A stretch of DNA of 47,341 nt from Prevotellaceae bacterium (GCA_030531085.1 JAUNOM010000019.1:1-47341); one strand, 5' to 3'. Positions 1 to 8,840 are shown, counted from the first letter of the stretch. Notes: generated from the sequence alone by a model not told the origin. Translations and numbers: made by a program.

Positions 1-8
1 AGCGAGTG

Positions 9-39
9 CAAAGGTACACACTTTTTCCCTTTCCACCAA
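9..39 (-). promoter_or_regulatory. Leftward Bacteroidota-type promoter at window edge
   Basis: On the minus strand a TACCTTTG -7 element (9-16) is preceded by a TTG -33 element (37-39) with a 20-nt spacer. This fits the Bacteroidota sigma consensus. It would drive a gene that lies beyond the left end of the window. Confidence 0.55.
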
Positions 40-316
40 ATGTTTTCACAAAAATGTTTCATAAATCTATCCTTTTCTGTAATTATAAACATACCAACTG
101 GAAGATAATACACAATAGATGCTTCTCTTTCCTGTTTCAAGCAAACAAGTAATAGAATGAAACAGCTGTCCATATAAACAGGAACAGAACCAGGCTACAC
201 CTTATTATATTATATAGAGCGAAAAGAAAAACATATAAAAGATATTGATTTCCCACACAAATCCGCATTTAACAAAATCTAAATTATTTTGAAATAAATC
301 TGAAATTCCTTTAAAA

Positions 317-324
317 TACCTTTG
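317..324 (+). promoter_or_regulatory. -7 element of porin-pst operon
   Basis: TACCTTTG matches TAnnTTTG. The nearest upstream TTTG (288-291) is spaced a little long at 25 nt, so the -33 element is uncertain. Transcription would begin near 330, which excludes an upstream GTG at 327 as start codon and supports the ATG at 351. Confidence 0.5.
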
Positions 325-350
325 CAGTGTCTAATCAAAACAACAACAAA

Positions 351-1331
351 ATGAAAACAAAAACATTATTAGCAGGCATTCTGGTCAGCACCAGTATCAC
401 AGCAACAGCACAAGACGCTAAAACAAAAGAACCGAACGGAAAAGCCATCATACAAGTGTTCAGCAATTTTCACACAGGGTTCGGAACAGAGAATAACGAC
501 CGTGGCTTTGAGTTGGAACGTAGCTACTTAGGTTATGAGTACAAATTCAACAATGGCCTGTCCTTAAAGAGTGTAATGGACATAGGCACATCAAGCGCCG
601 TCTCCGACTATCAGCGTATCGCCTACATCAAAAACGCCATGGTATCTTGGAAGAAGGGTGACATGACATTAAACGGTGGTCTCATTCCAACAACCTCATT
701 TAATTTCCAGGAGAAATTCTGGGGATACCGTTACATCATGAAGTCATTCCAAGATGAATACAAATTTGGCAGCAGTGCAGACTTAGGCCTTTCTATAAAC
801 TACCGTTTCGCAGACTGGCTCTCCGCTGACGCTATCATTGTGAATGGCGAGGGATACAAGAAGATACAAGTAAACGACGGTCTCAATTACGGTTTGGGAG
901 TCACTCTAACCCCTGTCAAAGACTTCCAAGTCCGCCTATACGGAGGATTGAATGAAAGTGGTGATGACAACAAGAAGGACATTGTCAACCTTTCCGCATT
1001 CGCAGGATACAAGCATGGCAGAGTCGCTATAGGTGCCGAATACAACCACATCTTCAATTCTGACAACAATAAAGACAAGGACAAATACGGCTACTCTGTA
1101 TTCGCATCCGTCAAGAGCTCAAGGAAATCTGAACTCTATGCCCGCTTTGACGCTCTTTGTTCCAAAGACAACTGGAATAAGGGGAAGGATGAGAAGGCGG
1201 CCATCCTCGGAGCACAATTCGCATTGGGTAAGTATGTAAAGGTTGCCCCCAACTTCAGAATAACCATACCAAAAGATGACAATAAAGAGAATAAATACTC
1301 CGCATACATCAATTGTTATTTTGGCTTATAA
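351..1331 (+). CDS. Outer-membrane porin-like beta-barrel protein
   Basis: A 326-residue protein beginning with a typical signal peptide (MKTKTLLAG..., likely cleavage after a TATA-type motif near residue 19-20). The rest is rich in alternating aromatic/polar strands with many Tyr, Phe and Gly residues and ends in an aromatic-containing strand (NCYFGL), as outer-membrane barrels do. An in-frame GTG at 327 would add eight residues in front of the signal peptide and sits almost on the -7 element, so the ATG at 351 is chosen. It lies 38 bp before pstS on the same strand. I infer that it is the outer-membrane pore for phosphate (a PorO/P-like role). The family assignment is by appearance only; it could be a general porin. 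Confidence 0.7.
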   Translation: MKTKTLLAGILVSTSITATAQDAKTKEPNGKAIIQVFSNFHTGFGTENNDRGFELERSYLGYEYKFNNGLSLKSVMDIGTSSAVSDYQRIAYIKNAMVSWKKGDMTLNGGLIPTTSFNFQEKFWGYRYIMKSFQDEYKFGSSADLGLSINYRFADWLSADAIIVNGEGYKKIQVNDGLNYGLGVTLTPVKDFQVRLYGGLNESGDDNKKDIVNLSAFAGYKHGRVAIGAEYNHIFNSDNNKDKDKYGYSVFASVKSSRKSELYARFDALCSKDNWNKGKDEKAAILGAQFALGKYVKVAPNFRITIPKDDNKENKYSAYINCYFGL

Positions 1332-1369
1332 ATAAAAACACATTATTCACACTTAAAATTTAAAAGAAC

Positions 1370-2431
1370 ATGAAGAAGATTTTTTCATCAATCATTACAT
1401 TAGTTCTCGCCATGGCACTCGCATCCTGTGGCGGCAGTTCAAACAAAGAGACCCGTGATGCGCAGGAGCTTTCCGGCGCCGGTGCCACCTTCCCGCTTCC
1501 TTTCTACAATGTGGTTTTCGAGCAGTTCTCCAAGGTCAACGGCGATGCTGTCGCATACGGCGGCATTGGCTCCGGCGGCGGTGTCCGCAACCTCCAGGAC
1601 AAGATTGTGGACTTTGCAGGCAGTGACGCCTTCCTTTCTGACAAGGAGATGAAGGAGATGGCCCCCGTCATCCACATCCCCACCTGCATGGGTGCCGTTG
1701 TACTGGCCTACAACTTGGACGGAGTGCCCAACCTGAACCTTTCGGGAGAGATTATCGCAGACATCTTTGCCGGTAAGGTAAAGATGTGGAACGACTCCCG
1801 TCTGGCCGAGCTTAACCCCGATGTCAAACTCCCGGCAGAGGCCATTATCCCTGTATTCCGCTCTGACGGCTCCGGCACCACATACGTATTCACCGATTAT
1901 CTGTCAAAGGTCAGCCCCATGTGGGCATCCGAATATGGAACAGGGAAATCTGTGAACTTCCCTTCCGGCCAGGCGGCAAAGGGCAATCCCGGTGTTGCAG
2001 GCGTGGTCTCCAACACTAAGAACTCCATCGGCTATGTCGGTTCGGAATACGCTTTCGCACAAAAGATACCATACGCAAAGGTTGAGAACCAGCGTGGAGA
2101 ACTCGTAGAGCCATCATCATCCAGCATATCCGCCGCTGCCTCAGGCGACATTCCGTTCGACACCCGCACCTCCATAACCAACGCAGACGCAGCAGGCGCC
2201 TACCCTATCAGCTGTTTCACATGGATAATAATATACAAGGAGCAGAACTACTCCGGCAGAAGCAGGGAACAGGCAGCCGCAACACTTGACCTAATACAGT
2301 ACATACTTTCAGACGAGGCGCAGCGCATCACTTCCGAGGTTCACTATGCACCACTTCCTGCAAGGGCTAAAGAGCTTAGCAAGAGAAATCTGAAGACCGT
2401 CACGTACGACGGGGCGGCAATACTACAATAA
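1370..2431 (+). CDS. pstS: Phosphate ABC transporter substrate-binding lipoprotein PstS
   Basis: A 353-residue periplasmic phosphate-binding protein that delivers inorganic phosphate to PstCA. The N-terminus is a lipoprotein signal with lipobox LASC (Cys20), so it is probably anchored to a membrane. Family hallmarks are visible: GAGATFP (36-42), the IGSGGG segment near residue 65, a SDAFLS segment, and the phosphate-contacting FRSDGSGTTY segment near residue 165. Length is normal. It is the first gene of the tight pstSCAB run (12 bp to pstC) and follows the porin closely, suggesting one phosphate-starvation operon. Confidence 0.95.
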   Translation: MKKIFSSIITLVLAMALASCGGSSNKETRDAQELSGAGATFPLPFYNVVFEQFSKVNGDAVAYGGIGSGGGVRNLQDKIVDFAGSDAFLSDKEMKEMAPVIHIPTCMGAVVLAYNLDGVPNLNLSGEIIADIFAGKVKMWNDSRLAELNPDVKLPAEAIIPVFRSDGSGTTYVFTDYLSKVSPMWASEYGTGKSVNFPSGQAAKGNPGVAGVVSNTKNSIGYVGSEYAFAQKIPYAKVENQRGELVEPSSSSISAAASGDIPFDTRTSITNADAAGAYPISCFTWIIIYKEQNYSGRSREQAAATLDLIQYILSDEAQRITSEVHYAPLPARAKELSKRNLKTVTYDGAAILQ

Positions 2432-2443
2432 CAGCATACCATC

Positions 2444-3301
2444 ATGAACGACAAACTGTACAGAGCAATACTGTTCATAGCCGCACTGACAATACCCATA
2501 GTATGCGGTGGCATAGTATACGCCCTTGTCACCGACGCCTACGACGCATTTGAACATTTCGGCTTCTTCAACTTCCTCACCTCTTCTGAATGGAGCTATA
2601 CCACGGGCGAGGAACGGTACGGCGCACTGCCTTTCATCACCGGCACACTGCTGACAACACTGCTGGCCCTGATGTTCTGCATCCCCTTCTCACTGCCCGT
2701 GGCACTATTTGTAGGAGAATACTTCAAGGGCACGCGCGTGGCGGCGGCATTGAGTACCGTCACAGATCTGCTGGCAGGCATACCGTCCATCATATACGGG
2801 CTATGGGGGTTCTACACACTGCGTCCTCTCATTATGGCACTGGACATCTCGCCCCAAGGTTCCGGCATCCTCACCGCATCTCTGGTACTGGCCATCATGA
2901 TCGTGCCATACGCGGCGTCACTGAGCGCGGAATTCATCAAGATTGTGCCCAATGACCTTAAAGAAGGGGCTTACAGTCTGGGAGCCACCCGTGCAGAGGT
3001 GGTCCGCAAGGTAGTCTTTCCCGTAGCCGGCTCGGGCATCTTCTCGTCGTATGTACTGGCTATAGGACGCGCGCTGGGCGAGACCATGACTGTGACGATG
3101 CTTATCGGCAACACAAACAACATTCCAAGCTCAATCACCTCCACGGGAAATTCCATGGCATCCATCATCGCCAATCAGTTCGGAGAGGCCGACGGACTGC
3201 GCCTGTCATCACTCATAGCCATCGGACTCATTCTGTTCCTCATTACGGCGATGATAAACATGATAGGAAAAGTAATGATAAAACGTGCAAGAATATCTTA
3301 A
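2444..3301 (+). CDS. pstC: Phosphate ABC transporter permease PstC
   Basis: A 285-residue inner-membrane permease with about six hydrophobic segments. It carries the PstC/PstA-type segment DLLAGIPSIIYGLWG and an EAA-type cytoplasmic loop (SLGATRAEVVRKVVFP) that docks on PstB. It pairs with PstA to form the phosphate channel. It lies 12 bp after pstS and 3 bp before pstA, so it is almost certainly co-transcribed. Length is near the family norm. Confidence 0.95.
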   Translation: MNDKLYRAILFIAALTIPIVCGGIVYALVTDAYDAFEHFGFFNFLTSSEWSYTTGEERYGALPFITGTLLTTLLALMFCIPFSLPVALFVGEYFKGTRVAAALSTVTDLLAGIPSIIYGLWGFYTLRPLIMALDISPQGSGILTASLVLAIMIVPYAASLSAEFIKIVPNDLKEGAYSLGATRAEVVRKVVFPVAGSGIFSSYVLAIGRALGETMTVTMLIGNTNNIPSSITSTGNSMASIIANQFGEADGLRLSSLIAIGLILFLITAMINMIGKVMIKRARIS

Positions 3302-3304
3302 TCT

Positions 3305-4171
3305 ATGACAAATCTGAAGACAAAACATCGCATGGCAACAGACAGGCTGACGCTGTGGACTATATGCGCCCTCGCCGCATTGACCGCAGTCCCCCTGCTT
3401 GCCATCTTGGGTGAGGTGCTGTTCCGCGGCTACGACCAACTGTCATGGGCATTCTTTACAGAACCGACTCCCACAGCCTATAGGGCCATGAAGGCCATAC
3501 AGGCAGGAGAGCCTATCCCCGGCGGCATAGCCAACGGCATCATAGGCACGGTCATAATGCTCGGCATGGCAGTGGCGTTAGCTGTCCCTACGGGTATTCT
3601 GTGCGGCGCATTCCTTGCAGAGAACGCGCAAAGCCGGTTCGCACAGACCGTCAGCTACCTCACAGACCTGCTGCAGGGCACACCGTCAGTAATTATCGGC
3701 ATCATAACCTATATTTGGATTGTGGTACCCATGAAGGGTTACTCCGCCATCGCAGGCAGCATAGCCCTCTTCATCATGATGCTTCCACTCATAATACGCT
3801 CTACTGAGGAGACACTGAAGATACTCCCCACCTCATTGAAGGAAGCGGGACTGGCCCTCGGAGGCAACAAGGCGCGCGTCATGCTTAAAGTACAGCTCCC
3901 TGCCGCATTCAGTGGAATATTCACAGGCGTGCTGCTTGCAATATCAAGAGTCATCGGCGAGACAGCGCCCCTAATGTTCACCGCCCTGGGTTGCTCACTG
4001 GTACGCTTCTCTATCAACAAGCCAATATCGGCGGTACCCTTGCTGATATGGGAATTCTTCAACGACCCCAACCTTCAGGAACTCATCTGGGGTGCATCCC
4101 TCTTCCTGCTTTTATTCGTACTCACTTTAAATCTCACTGCTAAATACATTGCAAAGAAATGGAATATATAA
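3305..4171 (+). CDS. pstA: Phosphate ABC transporter permease PstA
   Basis: A 288-residue inner-membrane permease, the partner of PstC. It shows the equivalent signature TDLLQGTPSVIIGII and an EAA loop (ALGGNKARVMLKVQLP), plus about six membrane segments. Its last codons overlap the start of pstB by 13 nt, indicating translational coupling. No truncation is seen. Confidence 0.95.
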   Translation: MTNLKTKHRMATDRLTLWTICALAALTAVPLLAILGEVLFRGYDQLSWAFFTEPTPTAYRAMKAIQAGEPIPGGIANGIIGTVIMLGMAVALAVPTGILCGAFLAENAQSRFAQTVSYLTDLLQGTPSVIIGIITYIWIVVPMKGYSAIAGSIALFIMMLPLIIRSTEETLKILPTSLKEAGLALGGNKARVMLKVQLPAAFSGIFTGVLLAISRVIGETAPLMFTALGCSLVRFSINKPISAVPLLIWEFFNDPNLQELIWGASLFLLLFVLTLNLTAKYIAKKWNI

Positions 4172-4926
4172 AACCCATACTTGAATTCAAGAAAACCTGC
4201 GTGTCATACACCAAACAGACTATGGCGGTAAAATATGTATCTGCAGCCATAGAGCGGAACACCATCACCGCCATCATGGGCCCTTCAGGATGCGGCAAGT
4301 CCACCCTGCTGCGGGCCGTGAACCTCATGCACAGCCTGTATCAGAACATACGCGTAGATGGCGAAATCCTGCTGAACGGTGAAGACATCCTCTCTATGGA
4401 GCCTATAGAAGTACGCCGCAGGGTGGGCATGGTGTTCCAGCGCCCCGCTCCCTTCCCCACCATGAGCATCTACGACAATGTGCTGTCGGGATTCTCGCTG
4501 AACGGCATCCGTCTTTCCAAGTCTGAAAGAGACTCCAAGGTTGAGCGTTGCCTGAAAAGCGTGGCACTGTGGGATGAGGTCAAGGATGTCTTAAACAAGA
4601 AAGGCACATTCCTGTCCGGAGGACAGCAGCAGCGCCTGTGCATAGCCCGTGCCTTAGCCATGAAGCCCGACGTGCTGCTGATGGACGAGCCCACCTCCGC
4701 CCTTGACCCTATAGCGACCAGCCACATAGAGGAACTGCTACAGGAGCTGCAGAAAGAGGTCACCATACTTATCGTCACACACAACATGGGGCAGGCCATG
4801 CGCATATCCTCCCACTCCATGTTCATGTACTTAGGCGAGCTTGTGGAATACGGAGACACCACAAAGATGTTCTCCTGTCCCACAGACGAACGCACAAAGG
4901 CATACCTGACGGGCAAGATGGGATAA
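4159..4926 (+). CDS. pstB: Phosphate ABC transporter ATP-binding protein PstB
   Basis: A 255-residue cytoplasmic ATPase that powers the PstSCA importer. Walker A is GPSGCGKST (41-49), the ABC signature is LSGGQQQR (about 152-159), Walker B is LLMDEPTSALD (about 172-182), and a switch histidine follows (IVTHNM). These, the length and the position identify PstB. It is the last gene of the operon; a strong hairpin follows within 10 bp. PhoU, often encoded next, is absent here. Confidence 0.96.
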   Translation: MEYIKPILEFKKTCVSYTKQTMAVKYVSAAIERNTITAIMGPSGCGKSTLLRAVNLMHSLYQNIRVDGEILLNGEDILSMEPIEVRRRVGMVFQRPAPFPTMSIYDNVLSGFSLNGIRLSKSERDSKVERCLKSVALWDEVKDVLNKKGTFLSGGQQQRLCIARALAMKPDVLLMDEPTSALDPIATSHIEELLQELQKEVTILIVTHNMGQAMRISSHSMFMYLGELVEYGDTTKMFSCPTDERTKAYLTGKMG

Positions 4927-4930
4927 CACA

Positions 4931-4963
4931 AACGGCCTGCATACCTTGGATGTGCAGGCCGTT
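4931..4963 (+). terminator. Hairpin terminator after pstB
   Basis: AACGGCCTGCA (4931-4941) and TGCAGGCCGTT (4953-4963) form a perfect 11-bp stem with an 11-nt loop, just after the pstB stop. There is only a weak T-tract. It sits between pstB and the leftward broken gene, so it could stop transcription from both sides. Confidence 0.75.
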
Positions 4964-4975
4964 CTCATACTATAA

Positions 4976-6443
4976 CTATTCTTCCGTAATCTCCCAATAA
5001 CCTTTCCTGTTGCTTCCTATGCGGCGGATTGTACCCTGTTCTCTAAGCAACTTCAGATACTTTTTCACCATTCTTTCGGAGACATCAGCTTCTTTTGCCA
5101 ACAACCCGATTGTCGCTCCGGGAAATTTTTGAAGTACTTTTAGGAAGAACTGTAACTGTTCCGGCATTATTGGGGAACTTTGACGAACTTTGGGGAACTT
5201 TGAGGCAATTTGGGGGACTTTATGGAACTTTGGGGCAATTTGGGGCAGTTTGGTGCAATGCTTCCATTGCCCCATTTTCCATTCCATAGTTCATATTATA
5301 TAGTGTAAGCACAAAATCGTAGCTGTCCGAATAAAATATCGGATGCAAATCTTCCCGATAATTGTACTGCGCACTGTAATCCTGACATATCTTCCTAAAT
5401 CCACTGCCACGACGCTCCATATATTTAATATGACTGAAGATGTCGGCAAGAATGGGATTACGCCGTCGTGACCTTACGCGCATGATGTCACAATCCTGAA
5501 CAGGCTTGTTCTCATACATTCCTCCGGGAGAGGAAATCTCTATACGGTTGTCAAAGATGTCTATGTGAACCTCACCACCTATTTCAAGATACGACCTGTG
5601 AATTAAGGCATTTACCAACCCCTCAAGAATACTGTCTTCTGGATAATCCGGCAATTCTATGCGCCCGTCAGGTGTCTTGTACCACATCTTTCTGGAGTTG
5701 CGCCGACAGAAATCAAGACCCTCCTGCAACAATATCACGAGGCTTCCGGAGACCTCCATGTCATCAAGCGCATCCATCATACCATGAGCCTGATCGAGAC
5801 CATTCCAACGGGTACAGAATAGTCGTGAATGCCGAATGGGAGACTCATCCGCCAGCAACGCACCGGCGTTAGTAAGCCGCCCGTCCGCATTCACAATACC
5901 CCATGATTCATAATCCGCATCAGTAAATTCCTTACCTGTTCGGGCATGAAATATTGACCGTAGCTTGGTAAAGGCATAATTCTCAAACTTATATCCAGAC
6001 AACAAACTGTCATAAGACTGGTGTGTTCCACGCAGCACCAAGTCTCTTAACATATTGGCCGTAGCAGGAACACTTTCGTTACCAATGCGGCAGAAAGCTA
6101 TTTATTGCCCGTCGCCCATATAATAATACGGTGTGACGGTCCCTGGTTCCACACGCACTATCATTAGTGTCTTTCCATCCACCTCCTCAAAAGAGAGTGT
6201 GAAATCCGGAACAGGATCCAGTTTCATCTTGACTATCTCACTGAACTTCTCCGCTGAAAGTTGCGGATTTTCCAAACCCACAACAATATCGTCATCCGTA
6301 ACACCGAAAATCAGAGAGCCGCCTCGTCCGTTAGCAAAGGCAGAAACACTCTTACACCAGCTCTTAGGCTTATTGGCTTCAAGCTGTTGCTTCTTATCAT
6401 AGTCTGTTGTCTCTCCTATTATATGTGCAAGGTCTGTAGGCAT
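4976..6443 (-). pseudogene. Interrupted AlbA_2 / HATPase_c_4 / winged-helix regulator
   Basis: Read leftward, three pieces make one protein of a common Bacteroidota family often annotated as ATP-binding or RecG-like. Piece 1 (6443-6102) is an AlbA_2/Schlafen-type domain with SAFANGRGGSLIFGV. Piece 2 continues in the same frame after a single TAA at 6104-6102 (GDGQ-stop-IAFCRIGNESVPA); the annotated-looking ATG at 6053 is internal. It carries a HATPase_c_4-like region (GLVNALIHRSY, then DNRIEISSPGG). Piece 3 (to 4976) is a winged helix (GATIGLLAKEADVSERMVKKY). It is in another frame, with the shift inside a 10-bp tandem repeat. Two lesions suggest a pseudogene, although the pieces could be made separately and sequencing error is possible. 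Intact relatives are usually single polypeptides of roughly 450-500 residues (from memory). Confidence 0.75.
5171..5250 (+). repeat. 10-bp tandem repeat in the linker of the AlbA_2 gene
   Basis: Eight contiguous 10-bp units related to TGGGGAACTT (variants TGACGAACTT, TGAGGCAATT, TATGGAACTT, TGGGGCAGTT) run from 5171 to 5250, with a degenerate ninth to 5260. The unit is not a multiple of three, so each gain or loss of a unit shifts the frame of the gene on the minus strand. The frame break between the HATPase part and the winged helix lies here. Confidence 0.85.
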
Positions 6444-6461
6444 ACTTTAACAATTTTAATA

Positions 6462-6469
6462 CAAAGGTA
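6462..6469 (-). promoter_or_regulatory. -7 element of the AlbA_2 gene
   Basis: On the minus strand TACCTTTG lies 18 bp upstream of the ATG at 6443. No clear -33 TTG is found at the usual spacing, so this is tentative. Confidence 0.4.
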
Positions 6470-6572
6470 ATAAAAAAAATCCGCAAAAGTTAGATTTACG
6501 AAAGAAATCCAAGAAAAAAGAGTACAAAACACCACCCAAAAGCAACCGACATTGTCGCGCATACGCCAAAAG

Positions 6573-7024
6573 CCCATTTTGACAAAACGTTACTTTTAGG
6601 GGCATTTTTGTAACATTTTGATTTTTTGGGACTGTCGGCCTCACCTTGCGTTTTAGAGAGAAGAAAGGTGTGTTTGCAGGCCTTTAAAGAGGAAATGATG
6701 CGCATTCCCACACGAAAAGACAATGATCCAACACAAAAAGATAGCTTTCGCACTGCTATTCGATAGCTTTCACCCTCCAATCTCTATCCTTTCGCACTGC
6801 TAAAGCTATCAAATAACAGCGTAAAGACGGCCTTTTTGAGGGAGTTTTACGCTGTTTTCACATTATTACTTTACTAACTGCATAACTGTCAGTGTTTTAC
6901 AAAAAATCGCAAATGGCTGCGCTGTACGCGGCCGTAGGGAAATAATTTTGAAATGAGGGCATTCTCCGCGCGTGCGAAAAATCAAAGTGTCAGAAAAAAG
7001 GGCATTTTTGTGACACTTTGATTT
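6573..7024 (-). repeat. Structured intergenic repeat, copy 1
   Basis: This 452-bp non-coding segment reappears in the opposite orientation at 25517-25946 with about 80% identity by eye. In the repeat's own direction (minus strand) it starts with a hairpin made of AAATCAAAGTGTCA and TGACACTTTGATTT. It then has an AACAGCGTAAA/TTTACGCTGTT stem, and then a GATAGCTTT/AAAGCTATC stem. It ends with CAAAATGGG. The motif TAGCAGTGCGAAAG occurs twice in this copy. No ORF is conserved between the copies. It fills the 600-bp space between the broken AlbA_2 gene and nadK. It may be a miniature mobile element or an RNA-coding or terminator-like element; no transposase is present. Confidence 0.85.
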
Positions 7025-7049
7025 CTGACACCTTACGGTCTTGGTGGTG

Positions 7050-7937
7050 TCATCGCTGGTCCAAGCCCCACATCATCTTCTCGCGCAGGGTGGTGAAGTA
7101 GCGGTGCTCTGTGAAGCGTACTATGCGTGCGGAGTACGGCGCCTTGCTTATCCTCACTACCGTTCCGTCGCTGAGACTGACACTGCGGCCGTCGACAGCG
7201 GCAAGGAAACTGTGGCTACGGCTTTCCACCTTCATGGTGATTACAGAGTCATCGGGCACCACTATGGGGCGTACCGTCAGGCTGTGGGGCGCAACGGGGG
7301 TGAGACAGAGTGTCGATGTGTCCGGAGCAATGACGGGACCGCCGTTTGAAAGGCTGTAGGCCGTAGAGCCAGTAGGGGTTGTCACTATCACTCCGTCGGC
7401 CTGATACGTCATGAGATACTCTCCGTTGATGCTGGTGCGTATCGAGATCATGGAGGCATGGTCGCGCTTCAGCAGCGCTATGTCGTTAAGTGCATACGGC
7501 GCGCTCATTATCTCTCCGCCCTCCTCCGTCTCCGCCTTTATGACGGAGTGGCTGTGTATGCGGTACTGTCCGCGGTACAGTGCCTCGAAGGCCTTCTCTA
7601 TGTCGGACGGGTTTACGGCGGCCAGGAATCCCAGCCGGCCTATATTCACACCGATAATGGGCACCTGCTTGGCCCCTACCCGTGCGGCGGTCTTCAGCAG
7701 TGTGCCGTCGCCACCCATGGAGATGGCGAAGTCCGCATCGAAATCGTCACCGTCAAACACTCCTGTCACATTCAAATCGATATGCTGCTCCACGGTGATG
7801 AAGTCATAGAACGGCCGGTCCACATATATCTCAGCATTCTTGTTCTGCAGAAATGCTATGAGTTTATAGACTGCCTGTGACTTCTTTGCCTGGTATTCGT
7901 TGCCGAAGAACGCAAAGCGTAATATTTCCTCTTTCAT
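7050..7937 (-). CDS. nadK: NAD kinase
   Basis: A 295-residue cytoplasmic enzyme that phosphorylates NAD+ to NADP+ with ATP. The hallmark GGDGT is at 75-79 (context MGGDGTLLKTAA) and the second conserved segment TPTGSTAYSLSNGGP lies in the C-terminal half. Length matches bacterial NadK. It is transcribed leftward from a promoter that overlaps the rightward promoter of the DJ-1 gene. Its stop codon is 26 bp from structured repeat copy 1. Confidence 0.95.
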   Translation of the reverse strand: MKEEILRFAFFGNEYQAKKSQAVYKLIAFLQNKNAEIYVDRPFYDFITVEQHIDLNVTGVFDGDDFDADFAISMGGDGTLLKTAARVGAKQVPIIGVNIGRLGFLAAVNPSDIEKAFEALYRGQYRIHSHSVIKAETEEGGEIMSAPYALNDIALLKRDHASMISIRTSINGEYLMTYQADGVIVTTPTGSTAYSLSNGGPVIAPDTSTLCLTPVAPHSLTVRPIVVPDDSVITMKVESRSHSFLAAVDGRSVSLSDGTVVRISKAPYSARIVRFTEHRYFTTLREKMMWGLDQR

Positions 7938-7967
7938 GCGTTTTTAACGTTTTATATGGCGGAAAAG

Positions 7968-7998
7968 TTTGCCGTTTGACAAATGTTTTGTATATTTG
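7968..7998 (+). promoter_or_regulatory. Promoter of the DJ-1 family gene
   Basis: TTTG (7968-7971), 19-nt spacer and TATATTTG (7991-7998) match the Bacteroidota promoter. Transcription would start near 8005, which rules out the upstream ATG at 7983 and supports the ATG at 8052 as the start. Confidence 0.7.
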
Positions 7999-8003
7999 CA
8001 GTG

Positions 8004-8034
8004 CAAAAGTACATTTTTTTTATCAGAAAAACAA
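8004..8034 (-). promoter_or_regulatory. Promoter of nadK
   Basis: On the minus strand TTG (8032-8034), a 20-nt spacer and TACTTTTG (8004-8011) match TTG-N20-TAnnTTTG. The element overlaps the rightward promoter region, so nadK and the DJ-1 gene share a divergent control region with about 60 bp of untranslated leader for nadK. Confidence 0.6.
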
Positions 8035-8051
8035 ATAAAACTACAGGAATT

Positions 8052-8618
8052 ATGGCTAAGGTATATGAATTTATGGCCAACGGCACAGAGGAGTTAGAGG
8101 CTCTGACCGTCGTGGACGTGCTGCGCCGCGGTGGCGTAGACATCAAGACCGTGAGCATTAGCGGCACAGAAGAGATAGAATCATCACATGGTGTGGTGAT
8201 AAAATGCGACATGAGGATAGAGGATGCGTGTCTTGACGATGCTGATATGCTGTTATTGCCGGGCGGACTGCCTGGCAGCACCCATCTGTTGGAGCATGAG
8301 GGTGTCAGGGAGGCACTGTTAAGGCACGCTGCGGAGGGCCGTAGGATTGGCGCTATCTGTGCCGCTCCGATGGTACTTGGTGACCTTGGACTGCTGAAAG
8401 GCAGGAAGGCGACGTGCTATCCGGGTTTCGAGAAATACATGGACGGTGCGGAATACACCGAGGAGCTATACACCGTGGACGGAAACATAATAACCGGCTG
8501 CGGTCCCGCGGCCACCCTGCCGTACTCATACGCCATCCTTGAGATGCTGACAGACAAGGATACGGTGGAAAGGCTGAAAGAGGGGATGATGTACAACCGG
8601 CTTGTCAGCCGGTTGTAA
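8052..8618 (+). CDS. DJ-1/PfpI family protein (glyoxalase III / deglycase-like)
   Basis: A 188-residue protein beginning MAKVYEFMANGTEELE. The nucleophile elbow is AICAAPMVLG with Cys103, a conserved acidic residue lies near 13-16 (GTEELE), and LLPGGLPG at 68-75 forms the other active-site loop. These are hallmarks of the DJ-1 subfamily, whose bacterial members act on methylglyoxal or on glycated or oxidised molecules; the exact substrate cannot be read. The start is fixed by the promoter at 7968-7998. The final codons form a perfect hairpin. Confidence 0.9.
   Translation: MAKVYEFMANGTEELEALTVVDVLRRGGVDIKTVSISGTEEIESSHGVVIKCDMRIEDACLDDADMLLLPGGLPGSTHLLEHEGVREALLRHAAEGRRIGAICAAPMVLGDLGLLKGRKATCYPGFEKYMDGAEYTEELYTVDGNIITGCGPAATLPYSYAILEMLTDKDTVERLKEGMMYNRLVSRL
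8593..8616 (+). terminator. Hairpin overlapping the DJ-1 gene stop codon
   Basis: ACAACCGGCT (8593-8602), loop TGTC and AGCCGGTTGT (8607-8616) form a perfect 10-bp stem that includes the last codons and the first base of the TAA. It could act as terminator or 3'-end stabiliser; no T-tract follows. Confidence 0.55.
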
Positions 8619-8840
8619 GGTTGTTGGTTGTGGGTTTTAGGTTGTAGGTCTGGAGGGTTGTGGGGTGTTGAGTTGTAGGTTATGGGTTTTTGGTTGTAGG
8701 TTTTAAGTTGAGGGTAGTTCTATATAACACCCACAACCTACAACCAAAAACCTCGCAACCAAACACCATAATTTACAACCTACAACCAAAAACCACACAA
8801 CCAAAGACCGAAAACCCACAACCTACAACCAAAAACCAAC
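8619..8840. repeat. GT-rich/AC-rich imperfect palindrome before ispD
   Basis: The left half (to about 8715) consists of GGTTGTAGGTTTT-like units and the right half (from about 8738) of ACAACCTACAACC and CCAAAAACC units repeated three to four times. The two halves are roughly inverse complements around a centre near 8725, so a long imperfect hairpin can form. The AC-rich half runs directly into the ispD start codon and would serve as its leader. No gene is seen. Confidence 0.8.

Larger units (their letters stand above)
1..350. other. Gene-free left edge
   Basis: No convincing gene is seen here. The stretch is AT-rich and appears to be the intergenic space between a leftward gene outside the window and the rightward porin-pst operon. 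It holds one promoter-like element facing each way, listed separately; nothing else is recognised. Confidence 0.6.

Noticed and set aside
327-350. GTG start for the porin
   Set aside because: It would lie within the promoter region and put eight polar residues ahead of the signal peptide.
5171-5260. Possible CRISPR array
   Set aside because: Units are contiguous 10-mers with no spacers, and lie within a coding linker; no cas genes nearby.
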